Position numbers and translations under genes: made by a program | The notes under the pieces: generated by a model | Database searches by the model: none | What the model was told of the DNA's origin: nothing | The model's input: only the letters and a program-made list of their open reading frames with translations | Shown: in pieces, positions 26,068-35,466 of the stretch | Numbering within the stretch: the first letter of the stretch is position 1 | Layout: each line of letters begins with the position of its first letter | From: Bacteroides sp. | GTDB taxonomy: Bacteria; Bacteroidota; Bacteroidia; Bacteroidales; Bacteroidaceae | Direction of reading: 5' to 3' | Length of the DNA: 64,000 nucleotides | Assembly: GCA_019414665.1 (NCBI GenBank) | Contig: DXLO01000003.1 | Span: 1 to 64,000, forward strand

Positions 26068-28386
26068 TTAAAACGGATATCCCACAGCAAAATGAAATGC
26101 AAAATCGCGTTTGAAGTCAGGAGATATAATGGGGTAACGGTCACGACCGGTATACATCGGATTGACAGCCTTCATACCTCCATCGAAACGTAAAATCAAG
26201 AAGTCCAGATCGAAACGTATTCCCAATCCATAAGATACGGCAAGTTGCTTATAAAAACGATTAAACTTGAATACTCCTTCCGACTGTATTCCCTGATTCC
26301 GTATATTCCAAACGTTTCCGGCATCAATAAACGCTGCTCCATTCAACTTCCAGAATAAAAATGTCCGGTACTCCAAATTCAGGTCCAACTTAATATCTCC
26401 CGTATGGTTGACATAATCTATCGTGTTTCCATCCCCACGATAAGAACCTGGTCCTAAAGAACGTACCCGCCAGCCACGTACACTATTAGCACCTCCGGAA
26501 AAATATAACTTTTCGAAAGGTAAACTCTTAGAATTCCCATAAGGAACCGCAACTCCTAATCCGGCATGAAATACCAGCGAATTGCGCTCATCGATAACGA
26601 AATTTTTTGCATAATCTATGTCAGCCTTCACATACTGTGCAAAATCTATATTAGCCAACTGATATGCTTCGCCGTATCGTGGCTTTTTATTTATCAAACG
26701 CGAAAAGGCATACAACAAATTACCAGCTTCTTCTATATTAAAGCGCACAGAATACGAATTACGGTTTGCCGTAGTCATCGTATTTCCTCCAGCACTATTA
26801 TAAGTATAAGTATATCCCAAGCGCACAATGAACAAATCTTCGTAACTATGTCTCAGCAATGGATTAACCTCATCCATACGATCCAGATAATCGTCGAATG
26901 TAGGTGAGGTATAGGGCATATAAATATAATTTATATCCAGCAAGTCAAAACGATGATTAGCCTTTCCTCTCCGTGTCCAACGATAGCTCCAGGCAGCAGA
27001 AGCTAAAGTACGTTCAAATTCCGGACGAATCTGCCAATTATATTTTATACTGACCTCTGAAGTCGCTTTAATACGTTTTTTAAAGTCGGAAGACAGAAAC
27101 GGGAACATAAATTCAGGGAAATTCAAACTGCTCTCCACACCGTATTCCATATAGTTACTGCTAGTATATCCTTCCAGTCCACTCACAGCTTCATATGCTC
27201 CCCTCAATTTAATTGTAAAAGTCTCAGAACCTTTAAACAGGTTACGATGCGTATATGAAGCCGACGCTGCTGCTCCCAAATCACCAGCAGAGTTTGTTCC
27301 TTCTATTTCGAAAGACAATGATTTATTTTTATTTCTTGACAATGTGATATAAGCATCCAGGTATGCTGAATCATTTTCTATCACTTCGTTGAAACGAATA
27401 TTTGAATACTTCAAGATAGACAAACGGGACAGCGCAGAGTAAGTATTTTGTACACTCCTGCTTCTATACAAGTTTCCGGGTATCAGAAAGTTATAATCAG
27501 AAATTACTTTCGGACGCAGAAACAGCTTGTCTTTATAAAACAAACTGACATCTCCCGAACGCACAGAATCAAAACTTTGGAGTGCTTGTGCAGAAGGTAC
27601 AGTAAAATCCGCATCCAATATATAATTGACATTCCGTATCCGATACTGGCGGTGTTCTTCCGGCATATCTTCCTTACGAATTTGAAATGAGGCCAGCTCC
27701 ATTGTAAGGTCAACTTTATGGGTATTCAGCATCGTATCTGCCTGAAATGTGATAAAATCCTTATTAAAACGATAATATCCCCTGTTCTGCAAATATTGGG
27801 TTATACGTTGTCTTTCCTCATCCAGTACATTTACATCGAACCGCATTCCTTCGTGCAGTAATGTCTGTGCTGAATCTGCTTCCAAATAACTACGTATCTT
27901 ACTATCTGCAATATCATAAGCTATATTATTTATGATATACGGTGATCCCGAGTGAATATCATAGGAAACCTTCATACGTTTGCCCTTCGCTTCTTCCTTC
28001 AAGTCGACAACCGCTCCCATATATCCCATATTACGCACAGCTTTTTCTATTTCCTGCTGTGTTTCTTGAGCCGCATCTTTACTGTATATTACAGGCGCAT
28101 CTCCCAGCTTACGCCAAAAACGGTTTATCCATTTTGTAGAGTCCATGCCCGAAGCACTATAAATATATAAAGGGAATCTGAATAAACTGAACCATTTAGC
28201 ATTAGGCGACTGACGTACGTACTGATTCATCTGAGATGATTTTATCTCTTTATTATCCGACTCTATTTTTACGTCATCCAATAAATATCCTCCTTCTGGA
28301 ATAAATTTATTGACAGAACAGCCTGGCAGTAGCAGGACAATAAGCGTAAAACAAATATAGATATGTAAAAGAGTCGTTTTCTTCAT
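26068..28386 (-). CDS. tamL: TamL-type BamA/TamA-family outer-membrane lipoprotein (772 aa)
   Basis: The N-terminus has a lipoprotein signal ending LLLPGC (Cys23), unusual for the BamA superfamily and diagnostic of the Bacteroidetes TamL branch. POTRA-like repeats fill about residues 30-380 (for example ADSAQTLLHEGMRFDVNVLDEERQRITQYL), and the C-terminal half is the Omp85 barrel (GGANSVRGWRVRSLGPGSY is the conserved lid-loop/strand region). It probably helps insert or translocate outer-membrane proteins with TamB. The start at 28386 is chosen for the signal peptide; the 12 codons upstream are leader. A -7 box lies at 28420-28427. Confidence 0.9.
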   Translation of the reverse strand: MKKTTLLHIYICFTLIVLLLPGCSVNKFIPEGGYLLDDVKIESDNKEIKSSQMNQYVRQSPNAKWFSLFRFPLYIYSASGMDSTKWINRFWRKLGDAPVIYSKDAAQETQQEIEKAVRNMGYMGAVVDLKEEAKGKRMKVSYDIHSGSPYIINNIAYDIADSKIRSYLEADSAQTLLHEGMRFDVNVLDEERQRITQYLQNRGYYRFNKDFITFQADTMLNTHKVDLTMELASFQIRKEDMPEEHRQYRIRNVNYILDADFTVPSAQALQSFDSVRSGDVSLFYKDKLFLRPKVISDYNFLIPGNLYRSRSVQNTYSALSRLSILKYSNIRFNEVIENDSAYLDAYITLSRNKNKSLSFEIEGTNSAGDLGAAASASYTHRNLFKGSETFTIKLRGAYEAVSGLEGYTSSNYMEYGVESSLNFPEFMFPFLSSDFKKRIKATSEVSIKYNWQIRPEFERTLASAAWSYRWTRRGKANHRFDLLDINYIYMPYTSPTFDDYLDRMDEVNPLLRHSYEDLFIVRLGYTYTYNSAGGNTMTTANRNSYSVRFNIEEAGNLLYAFSRLINKKPRYGEAYQLANIDFAQYVKADIDYAKNFVIDERNSLVFHAGLGVAVPYGNSKSLPFEKLYFSGGANSVRGWRVRSLGPGSYRGDGNTIDYVNHTGDIKLDLNLEYRTFLFWKLNGAAFIDAGNVWNIRNQGIQSEGVFKFNRFYKQLAVSYGLGIRFDLDFLILRFDGGMKAVNPMYTGRDRYPIISPDFKRDFAFHFAVGYPF

Positions 28387-28419
28387 CTCAAAACAAGGCG
28401 ATATATGCAGAATTATATG

Positions 28420-28458
28420 CAAAGATAGGCAATAATTAAAAATATCTTCTTAGCTTTG
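28420..28458. promoter_or_regulatory. Divergent -7 boxes of tamL and trmH-like gene
   Basis: TATCTTTG on the minus strand (28427 to 28420) serves tamL, and TAGCTTTG on the plus strand (28451-28458) serves the methyltransferase. They are 23 bases apart, facing outwards, so the -33 regions overlap the opposite promoter and the two genes may compete for polymerase. Confidence 0.6.
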
Positions 28459-28493
28459 TCAGTGAATATTTGTTATTTTATACACAAATACCC

Positions 28494-29267
28494 ATGCTAA
28501 GTAAAAATAAAATTAAATATATCCGTTCGCTGGAATTAAAAAAGAACCGGAAAGAAGAACATGCCTTTCTGGCAGAAGGGAACAAGTTAGTAAACGATTT
28601 AATCAACCACTTTTCATGCCAGTTGCTGGTTGCTACCAAAGAATGGCTGCAAAGTCATCCCTATCTGCAAGCAGCCGAAATAATAGAAGTTACTCATGAA
28701 GAACTTTCACGAGCCAGTCTGCTAAAAACCCCGCAGGAAGTTCTTGCCGTTTTCGAGCAACCTCATTACGAATTCGATGCAAACGTAACAGAACAATCTT
28801 TATGTTTGGCCTTAGATGATGTACAAGATCCCGGAAATTTAGGAACAATCATCCGCATTGCCGACTGGTTTGGAATAGAGCATATCTTCTGTTCTTCCGG
28901 AACTGCTGATGTATACAATCCTAAAACCATACAAGCTACAATGGGAGCAATAGCACGTGTCAAATTGCATTATTGCAATTTACCTGATTTTTTAAAAAGT
29001 GCTTCTCAAAAGAATACCCCTATTTTTGGAACATTTCTTGATGGAGAAAATATATATACCCAAGAATTACCTGCCAATGGAATTATCATCATGGGGAATG
29101 AAGGCAATGGCATAAGCAAACAAATAGCAGAAATGGTTACTCACCGCATACTCATTCCCAATTACCCGCAAGGATGTGAAACAAGTGAATCATTGAATGT
29201 TGCAGTAGCTACTGCCATTGTCTGCGCTGAATTCAGGAGAAGAACTGCGTGGTCATCCTCACTTTAA
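28494..29267 (+). CDS. TrmH/SpoU family RNA 2'-O-methyltransferase (257 aa)
   Basis: A knotted SPOUT methyltransferase for rRNA or tRNA ribose methylation. The N-terminal substrate-binding domain (YIRSLELKKNRKEEHAFLAEGNKLVNDLI) precedes the SpoU domain with motif 1 LALDDVQDPGNLGTIIRIADW, motif 2 IIMGNEGNGISKQI and motif 3 IPNYPQGCETSESLNVAVATAI, all intact. The start at 28494 (MLSKNKIKYIRS) fits the family; earlier codons are leader. Target nucleotide cannot be read. The 3' end overlaps the convergent gene at 29259-29585 by 9 bases. Confidence 0.94.
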   Translation: MLSKNKIKYIRSLELKKNRKEEHAFLAEGNKLVNDLINHFSCQLLVATKEWLQSHPYLQAAEIIEVTHEELSRASLLKTPQEVLAVFEQPHYEFDANVTEQSLCLALDDVQDPGNLGTIIRIADWFGIEHIFCSSGTADVYNPKTIQATMGAIARVKLHYCNLPDFLKSASQKNTPIFGTFLDGENIYTQELPANGIIIMGNEGNGISKQIAEMVTHRILIPNYPQGCETSESLNVAVATAIVCAEFRRRTAWSSSL

Positions 29268-29585
29268 TAACGTAATACGACTATTTCCGGCAAATTCCAT
29301 TAAAGAAACATTAAACGGATATATCCAGTATGCACGGAGAGCAGCTTCACAAACAGGAATTTTGCTTATACGCATTTTGAATTCAGAAAAATTCTCTTCC
29401 GGATTTTTCCATATCAGACAAGGAGAAAGTACGACCAATCCGGGAAGCCATTCGGTAGCAGAGATTTCTTCCGTAAACGGATAAAGCTTGCTTACTCTTC
29501 CATCTTCTTCAAGCTCTAAAACTTGGGAAGATTTTATTTCGACTGTAAGCAAGCTATATACTCTGTGCGTAGCAAAACGTTTCAT
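29259..29585 (-). CDS. Hypothetical protein (108 aa)
   Basis: No family recognised. The protein starts MKRFATHRVYSLLTVEIKSS and has mixed beta/alpha character without signal peptide or membrane segment. Its start overlaps the stop of the DUF4296 lipoprotein gene (ATGA), so it is the last gene of the ileS-dksA-lspA-DUF4296 minus-strand run and was probably kept there by selection. Its 3' end overlaps the methyltransferase stop in antisense by 9 bases, so a mutation there would affect both genes. Confidence 0.7.
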   Translation of the reverse strand: MKRFATHRVYSLLTVEIKSSQVLELEEDGRVSKLYPFTEEISATEWLPGLVVLSPCLIWKNPEENFSEFKMRISKIPVCEAALRAYWIYPFNVSLMEFAGNSRITLLK

Positions 29586-30472
29586 TTCCGATTTTCAATT
29601 TTTCTCATGGGCTGCATGATTGCTTTCTCCTGAAGTCTTACCTTCTTGCTCTCTGTATCCGGAAGGTCAACTTTTTGAATAGTATCGGCAACCAGCTCTT
29701 GTTCTTTCTCCATATTATGATAACGGGTCAGATGAATATCGTCAATCAGCATACTACTCTTAGGATTTTTCTCATCTGTGTAATATACAAACCCACTGAT
29801 ACTACGAATGGTGAAAGCAGAATCGGCGCGGACATACAAACGCTGTTTACCTGAACTAGATACTATACGAGTCAGCCCTTGCACACTATCATTGTCAAAG
29901 TAAAAGTTCAATGCCATTACAGCTTTTCCAGAAGGACGTCCATTTTCCGGCATAAAATGAAAATCAGCAGTCAGCTCCATTGCATCGTGCGGCTTGAAGG
30001 TTGTGTCAGCTTTCAAATCAAACATCAGTTTATTTGTCAGAACTGAAGCAGAAAGCCAATATAATGTCCGGTCTTGCCATACATCTACTGTATCTCCCGA
30101 CATAGAAACATCAATCTGGTTATCACGTTTAGCTACCTGCACCTTCATATGTTTCTCTTCATTTTCAAAACGCTTTTGCAGGTTTTGATAAATCGTTGCC
30201 AGCTGGTCACTATTACGAGTATACCACACCATAGATGAGTCAAACTCCTCTTCCGTCACATGATGCTTCTGAAAAACATACTTAAAATAAGCGTCTTTTT
30301 TGTAGTTTTCCGTATACGAAACAGAGCTACTCATCGTAGAAGCTAAATGATAATCGTACAGCAGACTTTCCATTGCATCCGGCTGGATAATATCATCCGG
30401 AATCTTCTTGCCACAACCTGCCATACCTGACAGAAAAGCAGCAACTAACAACCAACTAGCTTGTTTTTTCAT
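29582..30472 (-). CDS. DUF4296 lipoprotein (296 aa)
   Basis: A lipoprotein with signal peptide and lipobox (FLSGMAGC, Cys20) followed by the DUF4296-type helical region PDDIIQPDAMESLLYDYHLASTM and FQKHHVTEEEFDSSMVWYTRNSDQL (in part). The rest is a beta-rich region of unknown function. Its start overlaps the lspA stop by 4 bases; since LspA processes lipoproteins, the linkage of a lipoprotein of this family to lspA is a recurring Bacteroidetes arrangement. Confidence 0.9.
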   Translation of the reverse strand: MKKQASWLLVAAFLSGMAGCGKKIPDDIIQPDAMESLLYDYHLASTMSSSVSYTENYKKDAYFKYVFQKHHVTEEEFDSSMVWYTRNSDQLATIYQNLQKRFENEEKHMKVQVAKRDNQIDVSMSGDTVDVWQDRTLYWLSASVLTNKLMFDLKADTTFKPHDAMELTADFHFMPENGRPSGKAVMALNFYFDNDSVQGLTRIVSSSGKQRLYVRADSAFTIRSISGFVYYTDEKNPKSSMLIDDIHLTRYHNMEKEQELVADTIQKVDLPDTESKKVRLQEKAIMQPMRKIENRK

Positions 30473-31116
30473 TGTTTTATTTCTTTGGAGTCTTTAGGAT
30501 GAGTACCATTGCTCAGATAACTGCTATAAAAAATAAGTAAGCTGATAATGCCACAACTAATTGCTGCATCGGCAAAATTAAAGATCGGGCTAAAGAATAT
30601 GAAACGTTCTCCTCCCCAGAAAGGCATCCATTCCGGCCAGTGAGTATCAATGATAGGGAAGTAAAACATATCCACCACTCTGCCATGAAGCCAGTCGGCG
30701 TAACCTTGCCCTACAGGAACCCATGACGCAATCTGATAATGAGTGCTCTCACTGAATATTTCACCATAACAAACACAGTCGATGATATTGCCTATTGCCC
30801 CTGCAAGAATAAATGCCAGACACACGACGTAACCGGTTTTCAGCTTCTCCTTCTGAGTCGTAATTTTATGCAGATACCAAGTAATTAATACGACAGCCAC
30901 GATACGGAATAAAGTAAGAAACAATTTCGGCAGTACTTCCATACCGAAAGCCATTCCGTTGTTTTCCGTAAAGTATATATAAAACCAGTCAGTTACATGG
31001 ATATTCTCATGCAGATACATATGAGTTTTTATCCATATCTTTATTACCTGATCAATCAGCAAAACCGCAAAAACTATCAAAGCCGCCAGGCGTCCTTGTG
31101 TCAAAAATTTCTTCAT
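30469..31116 (-). CDS. lspA: Lipoprotein signal peptidase II (215 aa)
   Basis: Membrane aspartyl peptidase that removes the signal peptide from diacylglyceryl-modified prolipoproteins. Four membrane helices are visible, and the catalytic aspartates are in GAIGNIIDC (TM3) and NFADAAIS (TM4), with the ENNGMAFGM segment earlier. It is longer (215) than the E. coli enzyme because of an inserted loop before the second Asp, common in this phylum. It lies 98 bases downstream of dksA across a long hairpin. Confidence 0.96.
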   Translation of the reverse strand: MKKFLTQGRLAALIVFAVLLIDQVIKIWIKTHMYLHENIHVTDWFYIYFTENNGMAFGMEVLPKLFLTLFRIVAVVLITWYLHKITTQKEKLKTGYVVCLAFILAGAIGNIIDCVCYGEIFSESTHYQIASWVPVGQGYADWLHGRVVDMFYFPIIDTHWPEWMPFWGGERFIFFSPIFNFADAAISCGIISLLIFYSSYLSNGTHPKDSKEIKQ

Positions 31117-31139
31117 AAATACCTATATACATTAACATA

Positions 31140-31202
31140 TTTGTCACTCAGACAGGCATAATATGGTCTCTCTCCACTCATTTTACCTGTCTGAATGACA
31201 AA
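31140..31202 (-). other. Long hairpin between dksA-like gene and lspA
   Basis: TTTGTCACTCAGACAGG (31140-31156) pairs with CCTGTCTGAATGACAAA (31186-31202), 16 of 17 pairs, with a 29-nt loop. No U tract follows on the minus strand, so partial termination or mRNA processing is more likely than full termination. Confidence 0.7.
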
Positions 31203-31214
31203 TCTATCATCAAA

Positions 31215-31595
31215 TTATTTCTTGCCCTGCTGCTTTGCTTCGATACTTAGTGTAGCATGAGGTACAGCACGGAGTCTTTCTGCCGGAATAAGTTTTCCTG
31301 TTTCACGACAGATACCGTAAGTTTTGTTCTCAATGCGCACCAAAGCTGCACGCAGGTTTTGAATAAACTTCAGTTGGCGAGCAGCCAGACGAGTTGTTTC
31401 TTCCTTCGATAATGTATTGGCTCCTTCTTCCAAAACCTTGTAAGTAGGTGATGTATCATCAGTATCATTACCGTCGGTATTCATTATACTGCTCTTCAGT
31501 TTTTCATAGTCGCGTTCTGCGAGCTGAAGTTTTTCCATGATAATGGCACGGAACTCCTCGAGTTCAGCGTCAGAGTATCTCGTTTTTTCAGCCAT
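31215..31595 (-). CDS. TraR/DksA family protein without a complete zinc finger (126 aa)
   Basis: A DksA-like protein: N-terminal coiled coil (SDAELEEFRAIIMEKLQLAERDYEKLK) and a C-terminal part that aligns with the DksA zinc finger (YGICRETGKLIPAERLRAVPHATLSIEAK). Only the first of the four zinc ligands (C in YGIC) is kept; the others are replaced. Proteins of this type in Bacteroides stand in the ileS-lspA cluster. Likely binds the RNA polymerase secondary channel; whether it answers ppGpp is unknown. Confidence 0.85.
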   Translation of the reverse strand: MAEKTRYSDAELEEFRAIIMEKLQLAERDYEKLKSSIMNTDGNDTDDTSPTYKVLEEGANTLSKEETTRLAARQLKFIQNLRAALVRIENKTYGICRETGKLIPAERLRAVPHATLSIEAKQQGKK

Positions 31596-31634
31596 AAGAT
31601 TAAGTATTTAAAAGTTAATAATAGTCTAAGATAT

Positions 31635-31698
31635 GTAATCCGCTGCGCTTGTCACTTCCGAAAAAGAATTTTCTTTAGCAAGTAGCGTAGCACATTAC
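31635..31698 (-). other. Imperfect inverted repeat between ileS and the dksA-like gene
   Basis: GTAATCCGCTGCGCT (31635-31649) and AGCGTAGCACATTAC (31684-31698) pair with two mismatches around a loop of about 34 nt. It fills the gap between ileS and the dksA-like gene; no T run is present. Confidence 0.5.
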
Positions 31699-31716
31699 AT
31701 TCTTATTAGTTCAATA

Positions 31717-34700
31717 TCACAATTTTGTAACTTTCACATAAAGTGAGAAGTCATCGAAATTCAGTTCTGTTCCATCAGCAACTTCATCAGCCAGTGTCAG
31801 TGAATTTGCCAATACCTGGTTACAAATATAAGTATTATATTCGTTTACAGCACCATCCGTGTCAGGATTTTTAGATAAGACAATATTTATCTTATCAGTT
31901 ATTTCAAAACCACTACTTTTACGTATATTCTGAATTCTGTTCACCAGTTCACGGGCAATACCTTCACGCTTCAACTCTTCTGTAACAGTTACTTCCAAAG
32001 CCACAGTCAGCTTACCTTCATTGGCAACCAACCAACCTGGTATATCTTCACTGAATATTTCTACATCAGTAGCTTCTACAACTGCTTCTCCACCATCGAG
32101 CTGGAATGTATACTTACCGTTCTTTTCAAGTTCGGCAATAGCCTCCTGGCTCATTTCAGAAACAGCAGCTGCCACAGCTTTCATCTGTTTACCAAATTTC
32201 GGACCAAGTTTCTTGAAGTCACATTTTACCTTCTTCACCAATACTCCTGAAGCACCTTCCACAAAGCGAACTTCTTTCACGTTCACCTCGCTCATGATAA
32301 GATCCTTCACAGCTTCGATATGACGCTTCTGATCTTCATCAACTACCGGGATCATAATACATTGCAGCGGCTGACGAACCTTGATATTCACTTTACGACG
32401 CAAAGCCAATACCATAGATGTTACATCTTGTGCCATCTGCATACGTGCCTCAAGTTCTGTATTAATCAGGCTCTCGTCTGCAACCGGGAAGTTAGCAAGG
32501 TGTACAGAAACGACATTATCACGTCCTGTCACGCTAATTAAGTCCATATACAAACGGTCTGCATAGAACGGAGCAATCGGCGCCATCAATTTGGCAACAG
32601 TTTCCAGACAGGTATAAAGAGTCTGGTAAGCAGAAAGCTTGTCAGCCGACATACTGCTTCCCCAGAAACGTTTACGGTTCAAACGAACATACCAGTTACT
32701 CAAATTGTCGTTTACGAAGTCAGTAATCAAACGGCCAGCCTTAGTCGGTTCGTAATCGTTATAGCAAGCATCTACATCCTTAATCAAAGAATTGAGTAAA
32801 GACAATATCCAACGATCGATTTCGGGACGTTCAGCAACCGGAACATCAGCTTCTGCATATGTAAATCCGTCAACATTTGCATACAATGCAAAGAACGAAT
32901 ATGTATTATACAATGTACCAAAGAACTTACGACGCACTTCGTCTACTCCATCTGTATCGAATTTCAAGTTATCCCATGGTGATGAGTTGGTTATCATATA
33001 CCAACGCAACGGATCTGAACCGAATTTTTCGATAGCACCGAATGGATCGACAGCATTACCCAAACGTTTGGACATCTTGTTTCCATTCTTATCGAGCACA
33101 AGACCATTAGAGATTACATTCTTGTAAGCCACGCTGTCGAATACCATCGTAGCGATAGCATGCAGAGTAAAGAACCATCCACGAGTCTGGTCCACACCTT
33201 CAGCGATAAAGTCGGCAGGATAATAAGAACGGTTATCAACGATTTCCTTGTTTTCGAACGGATAATGCAACTGAGCATAAGGCATTGCACCTGAATCGAA
33301 CCAAACGTCTATCAAATCGCTTTCACGCTTCATCGGCTTGCCACTGGCAGAAACCAATACGATGTCATCTACATACGGACGATGCAAATCAATCTTATCA
33401 TAGTTTTCCTTACTATACTCACCCGGAACGAAACCAAGTTTCTTATAAGGATTCTCTGCCATAAATCCGGCAGCAACAGATTTTTCGATTTCATTGTAGA
33501 GTTCTTCTACCGAACCAATACAAAGTTCTTCTCCTTCTTCACTGCGCCAGATAGGGAGCGGAGTTCCCCAATAACGAGAACGGCTCAAGTTCCAGTCATT
33601 CAAGTTTTCCAGCCATTTACCGAAACGTCCTGTTCCAGTAGATTCCGGTTTCCAGTTGATAGTTTTGTTTAATTCTATCATGCGGTCTTTGGCTGCAGTA
33701 GAACGGATAAACCAGCTGTCGAGTGGATAATAAAGCACCGGCTTATCAGTACGCCAGCAGTGTGGGTAATTGTGCACATGCTTCTCCATCTTGAATGCAA
33801 GTCCAGATTGTTTCAGCATCATGCAAATATATACATCAAGTGATTCAGCAGCCTGAGCAGCTTTTTCATCATACTTGCCATCCACAGTAAACTGAGGATC
33901 GTATGCATTCTTCACCCAGCGTCCCTGATATTCCTTGTATTTTTCTACATCGATACATTCGTTTACAAATGTTTCGTCCAGTTCATCCATCAGATAGAAC
34001 TTACCGGTCAGATCAACCATCGGGCGTGTTTCACCCTTCTTGTTAATCATAAACAGCGAAGGAATACCTGCTGCACGAGCTACATTAGCGTCGTCTGCAC
34101 CAAAAGTAGGAGCAATATGTACGATACCAGTACCGTCTTCGGTAGTTACATAGTCACCCGGAATTACGCGGAAAGCCTTGTCAGAAGCTTCTTTCCAACT
34201 TCCGTCTTCCGCTGTTTCAACTGGTTTCACCCACGGAATAAGCTGTTCATATTCCATGCCGACCAGATCTGTTCCTTTATACTCACCTACTACTTTGAAA
34301 GGAATCAGCTTGTCGCCAGGTTTATAATCTTCCAGCGCCATGCCTTCTGCTTTTTTATTGAAATGAGCATAAAGCAGCGGCTTTGCAAGCACTACGGTTA
34401 TCTTCTCTCCATTATATGCATTGTAAGTCTGTACAGCTACATAATCAATCTTCGGGCCCACACACAGAGCTGTATTCGAAGGCAATGTCCACGGAGTAGT
34501 TGTCCATGCGATGAAATAAGGTGTACCCCACTCTGCCATCTCAGGCTTTGGATTTTTCATCTTGAACTGACCTACTACAGTCAGATCCTTCACATCACGA
34601 TAACATCCCGGCTGATTCAGCTCGTGAGAGCTCAAGCCTGTACCTGCGGCAGGTGAATATGGCTGAATGGTATAGCCTTTATACAACAATCCTTTGCCAT

Positions 34701-35205
34701 AAAGCTGTTTGAGCAGCCACCACAATGTTTCGATATAACGGTTATCGTAAGTAATATATGGATTTTCGAGGTCCACCCAGTATCCCATCTTATGAGTCAG
34801 GTCAGTCCATTCTTTTGTAAACTTCATGACATCTGTACGGCAGTGTTTATTATATTCTGCCACAGAAATGGTTTTACCGATATCCTCTTTCGTAATGCCC
34901 AAAGCTTTTTCTACGCCCAGTTCTACCGGCAAGCCGTGGGTATCCCAGCCAGCCTTACGCTTAACCTGAAAACCTTTCATCGTTTTGAAGCGACAGAATG
35001 TATCCTTAATGGTACGAGCCATCACGTGGTGAATACCCGGCATACCATTTGCCGAGGGAGGACCTTCGTAAAATACGAAAGACGGATGTCCCTCACGTTC
35101 TGTCATACTGCGGGAGAAAACATCATTTTCATCCCATTTCTTCAGCACTTCCTTGTTCACCTCAGAAAGGTTGAGCTGCGAATACTCAGTAAATTTTTTG
35201 CTCAT
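31717..35205 (-). CDS. ileS: Isoleucyl-tRNA synthetase, IleS2-like (1162 aa)
   Basis: Class I tRNA synthetase that charges tRNA-Ile. At 1162 aa it is longer than the ~940-aa IleS1 type and lacks a C-terminal zinc finger, which fits the eukaryote-like IleS2 branch linked to mupirocin tolerance. The first signature motif normally HxGH reads GIHH (residues 57-60, in NGMPGIHHVMA). The second motif KMSKRLG is intact, and GWDTHGLPVE is in the CP1 region. The editing domain (TTTPWTLPSNTALCV) is present. First gene of the ileS-dksA-lspA run. Confidence 0.97.
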   Translation of the reverse strand: MSKKFTEYSQLNLSEVNKEVLKKWDENDVFSRSMTEREGHPSFVFYEGPPSANGMPGIHHVMARTIKDTFCRFKTMKGFQVKRKAGWDTHGLPVELGVEKALGITKEDIGKTISVAEYNKHCRTDVMKFTKEWTDLTHKMGYWVDLENPYITYDNRYIETLWWLLKQLYGKGLLYKGYTIQPYSPAAGTGLSSHELNQPGCYRDVKDLTVVGQFKMKNPKPEMAEWGTPYFIAWTTTPWTLPSNTALCVGPKIDYVAVQTYNAYNGEKITVVLAKPLLYAHFNKKAEGMALEDYKPGDKLIPFKVVGEYKGTDLVGMEYEQLIPWVKPVETAEDGSWKEASDKAFRVIPGDYVTTEDGTGIVHIAPTFGADDANVARAAGIPSLFMINKKGETRPMVDLTGKFYLMDELDETFVNECIDVEKYKEYQGRWVKNAYDPQFTVDGKYDEKAAQAAESLDVYICMMLKQSGLAFKMEKHVHNYPHCWRTDKPVLYYPLDSWFIRSTAAKDRMIELNKTINWKPESTGTGRFGKWLENLNDWNLSRSRYWGTPLPIWRSEEGEELCIGSVEELYNEIEKSVAAGFMAENPYKKLGFVPGEYSKENYDKIDLHRPYVDDIVLVSASGKPMKRESDLIDVWFDSGAMPYAQLHYPFENKEIVDNRSYYPADFIAEGVDQTRGWFFTLHAIATMVFDSVAYKNVISNGLVLDKNGNKMSKRLGNAVDPFGAIEKFGSDPLRWYMITNSSPWDNLKFDTDGVDEVRRKFFGTLYNTYSFFALYANVDGFTYAEADVPVAERPEIDRWILSLLNSLIKDVDACYNDYEPTKAGRLITDFVNDNLSNWYVRLNRKRFWGSSMSADKLSAYQTLYTCLETVAKLMAPIAPFYADRLYMDLISVTGRDNVVSVHLANFPVADESLINTELEARMQMAQDVTSMVLALRRKVNIKVRQPLQCIMIPVVDEDQKRHIEAVKDLIMSEVNVKEVRFVEGASGVLVKKVKCDFKKLGPKFGKQMKAVAAAVSEMSQEAIAELEKNGKYTFQLDGGEAVVEATDVEIFSEDIPGWLVANEGKLTVALEVTVTEELKREGIARELVNRIQNIRKSSGFEITDKINIVLSKNPDTDGAVNEYNTYICNQVLANSLTLADEVADGTELNFDDFSLYVKVTKL

Positions 35206-35269
35206 AATTATGTTGTTTTTATCTTGCTTCTTTTTATCACCAGGACATATCTGCCCTAAAATTAGGTTG

Positions 35270-35277
35270 CAAATTTA
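35270..35277 (-). promoter_or_regulatory. -7 box of the ileS operon
   Basis: TAAATTTG on the minus strand matches TAnnTTTG. TTTCC around 35296-35300 is a weak -33. The leader to the ileS start is about 60 bases. Confidence 0.5.
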
Positions 35278-35412
35278 TAAGAAAATTAGATATATGGAAA
35301 ACTTTTTAAACTAATATTCACATAAACAAGATTACAGTCCTACTCCGGTTTCATCCAAATTTATTTTCAGCAACAAAAGAAAACAGGCGAAACAATGAGT
35401 AGAAATAATACT

Positions 35413-35420
35413 TAACTTTG
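35413..35420 (+). promoter_or_regulatory. -7 box of the AEC transporter gene
   Basis: TAACTTTG matches TAnnTTTG; about 46 bases upstream of the start codon. -33 not clear. Confidence 0.55.
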
Positions 35421-35466
35421 TCTGGTTTCTCACAGAACCAGATAAACACAAAAAACAAACAAGCAT

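Noticed and set aside
34117..34656. 179-codon antisense frame within ileS
   Set aside because: Shadow of ileS; its product is rich in Cys, His and Phe from complementing the ileS codons.
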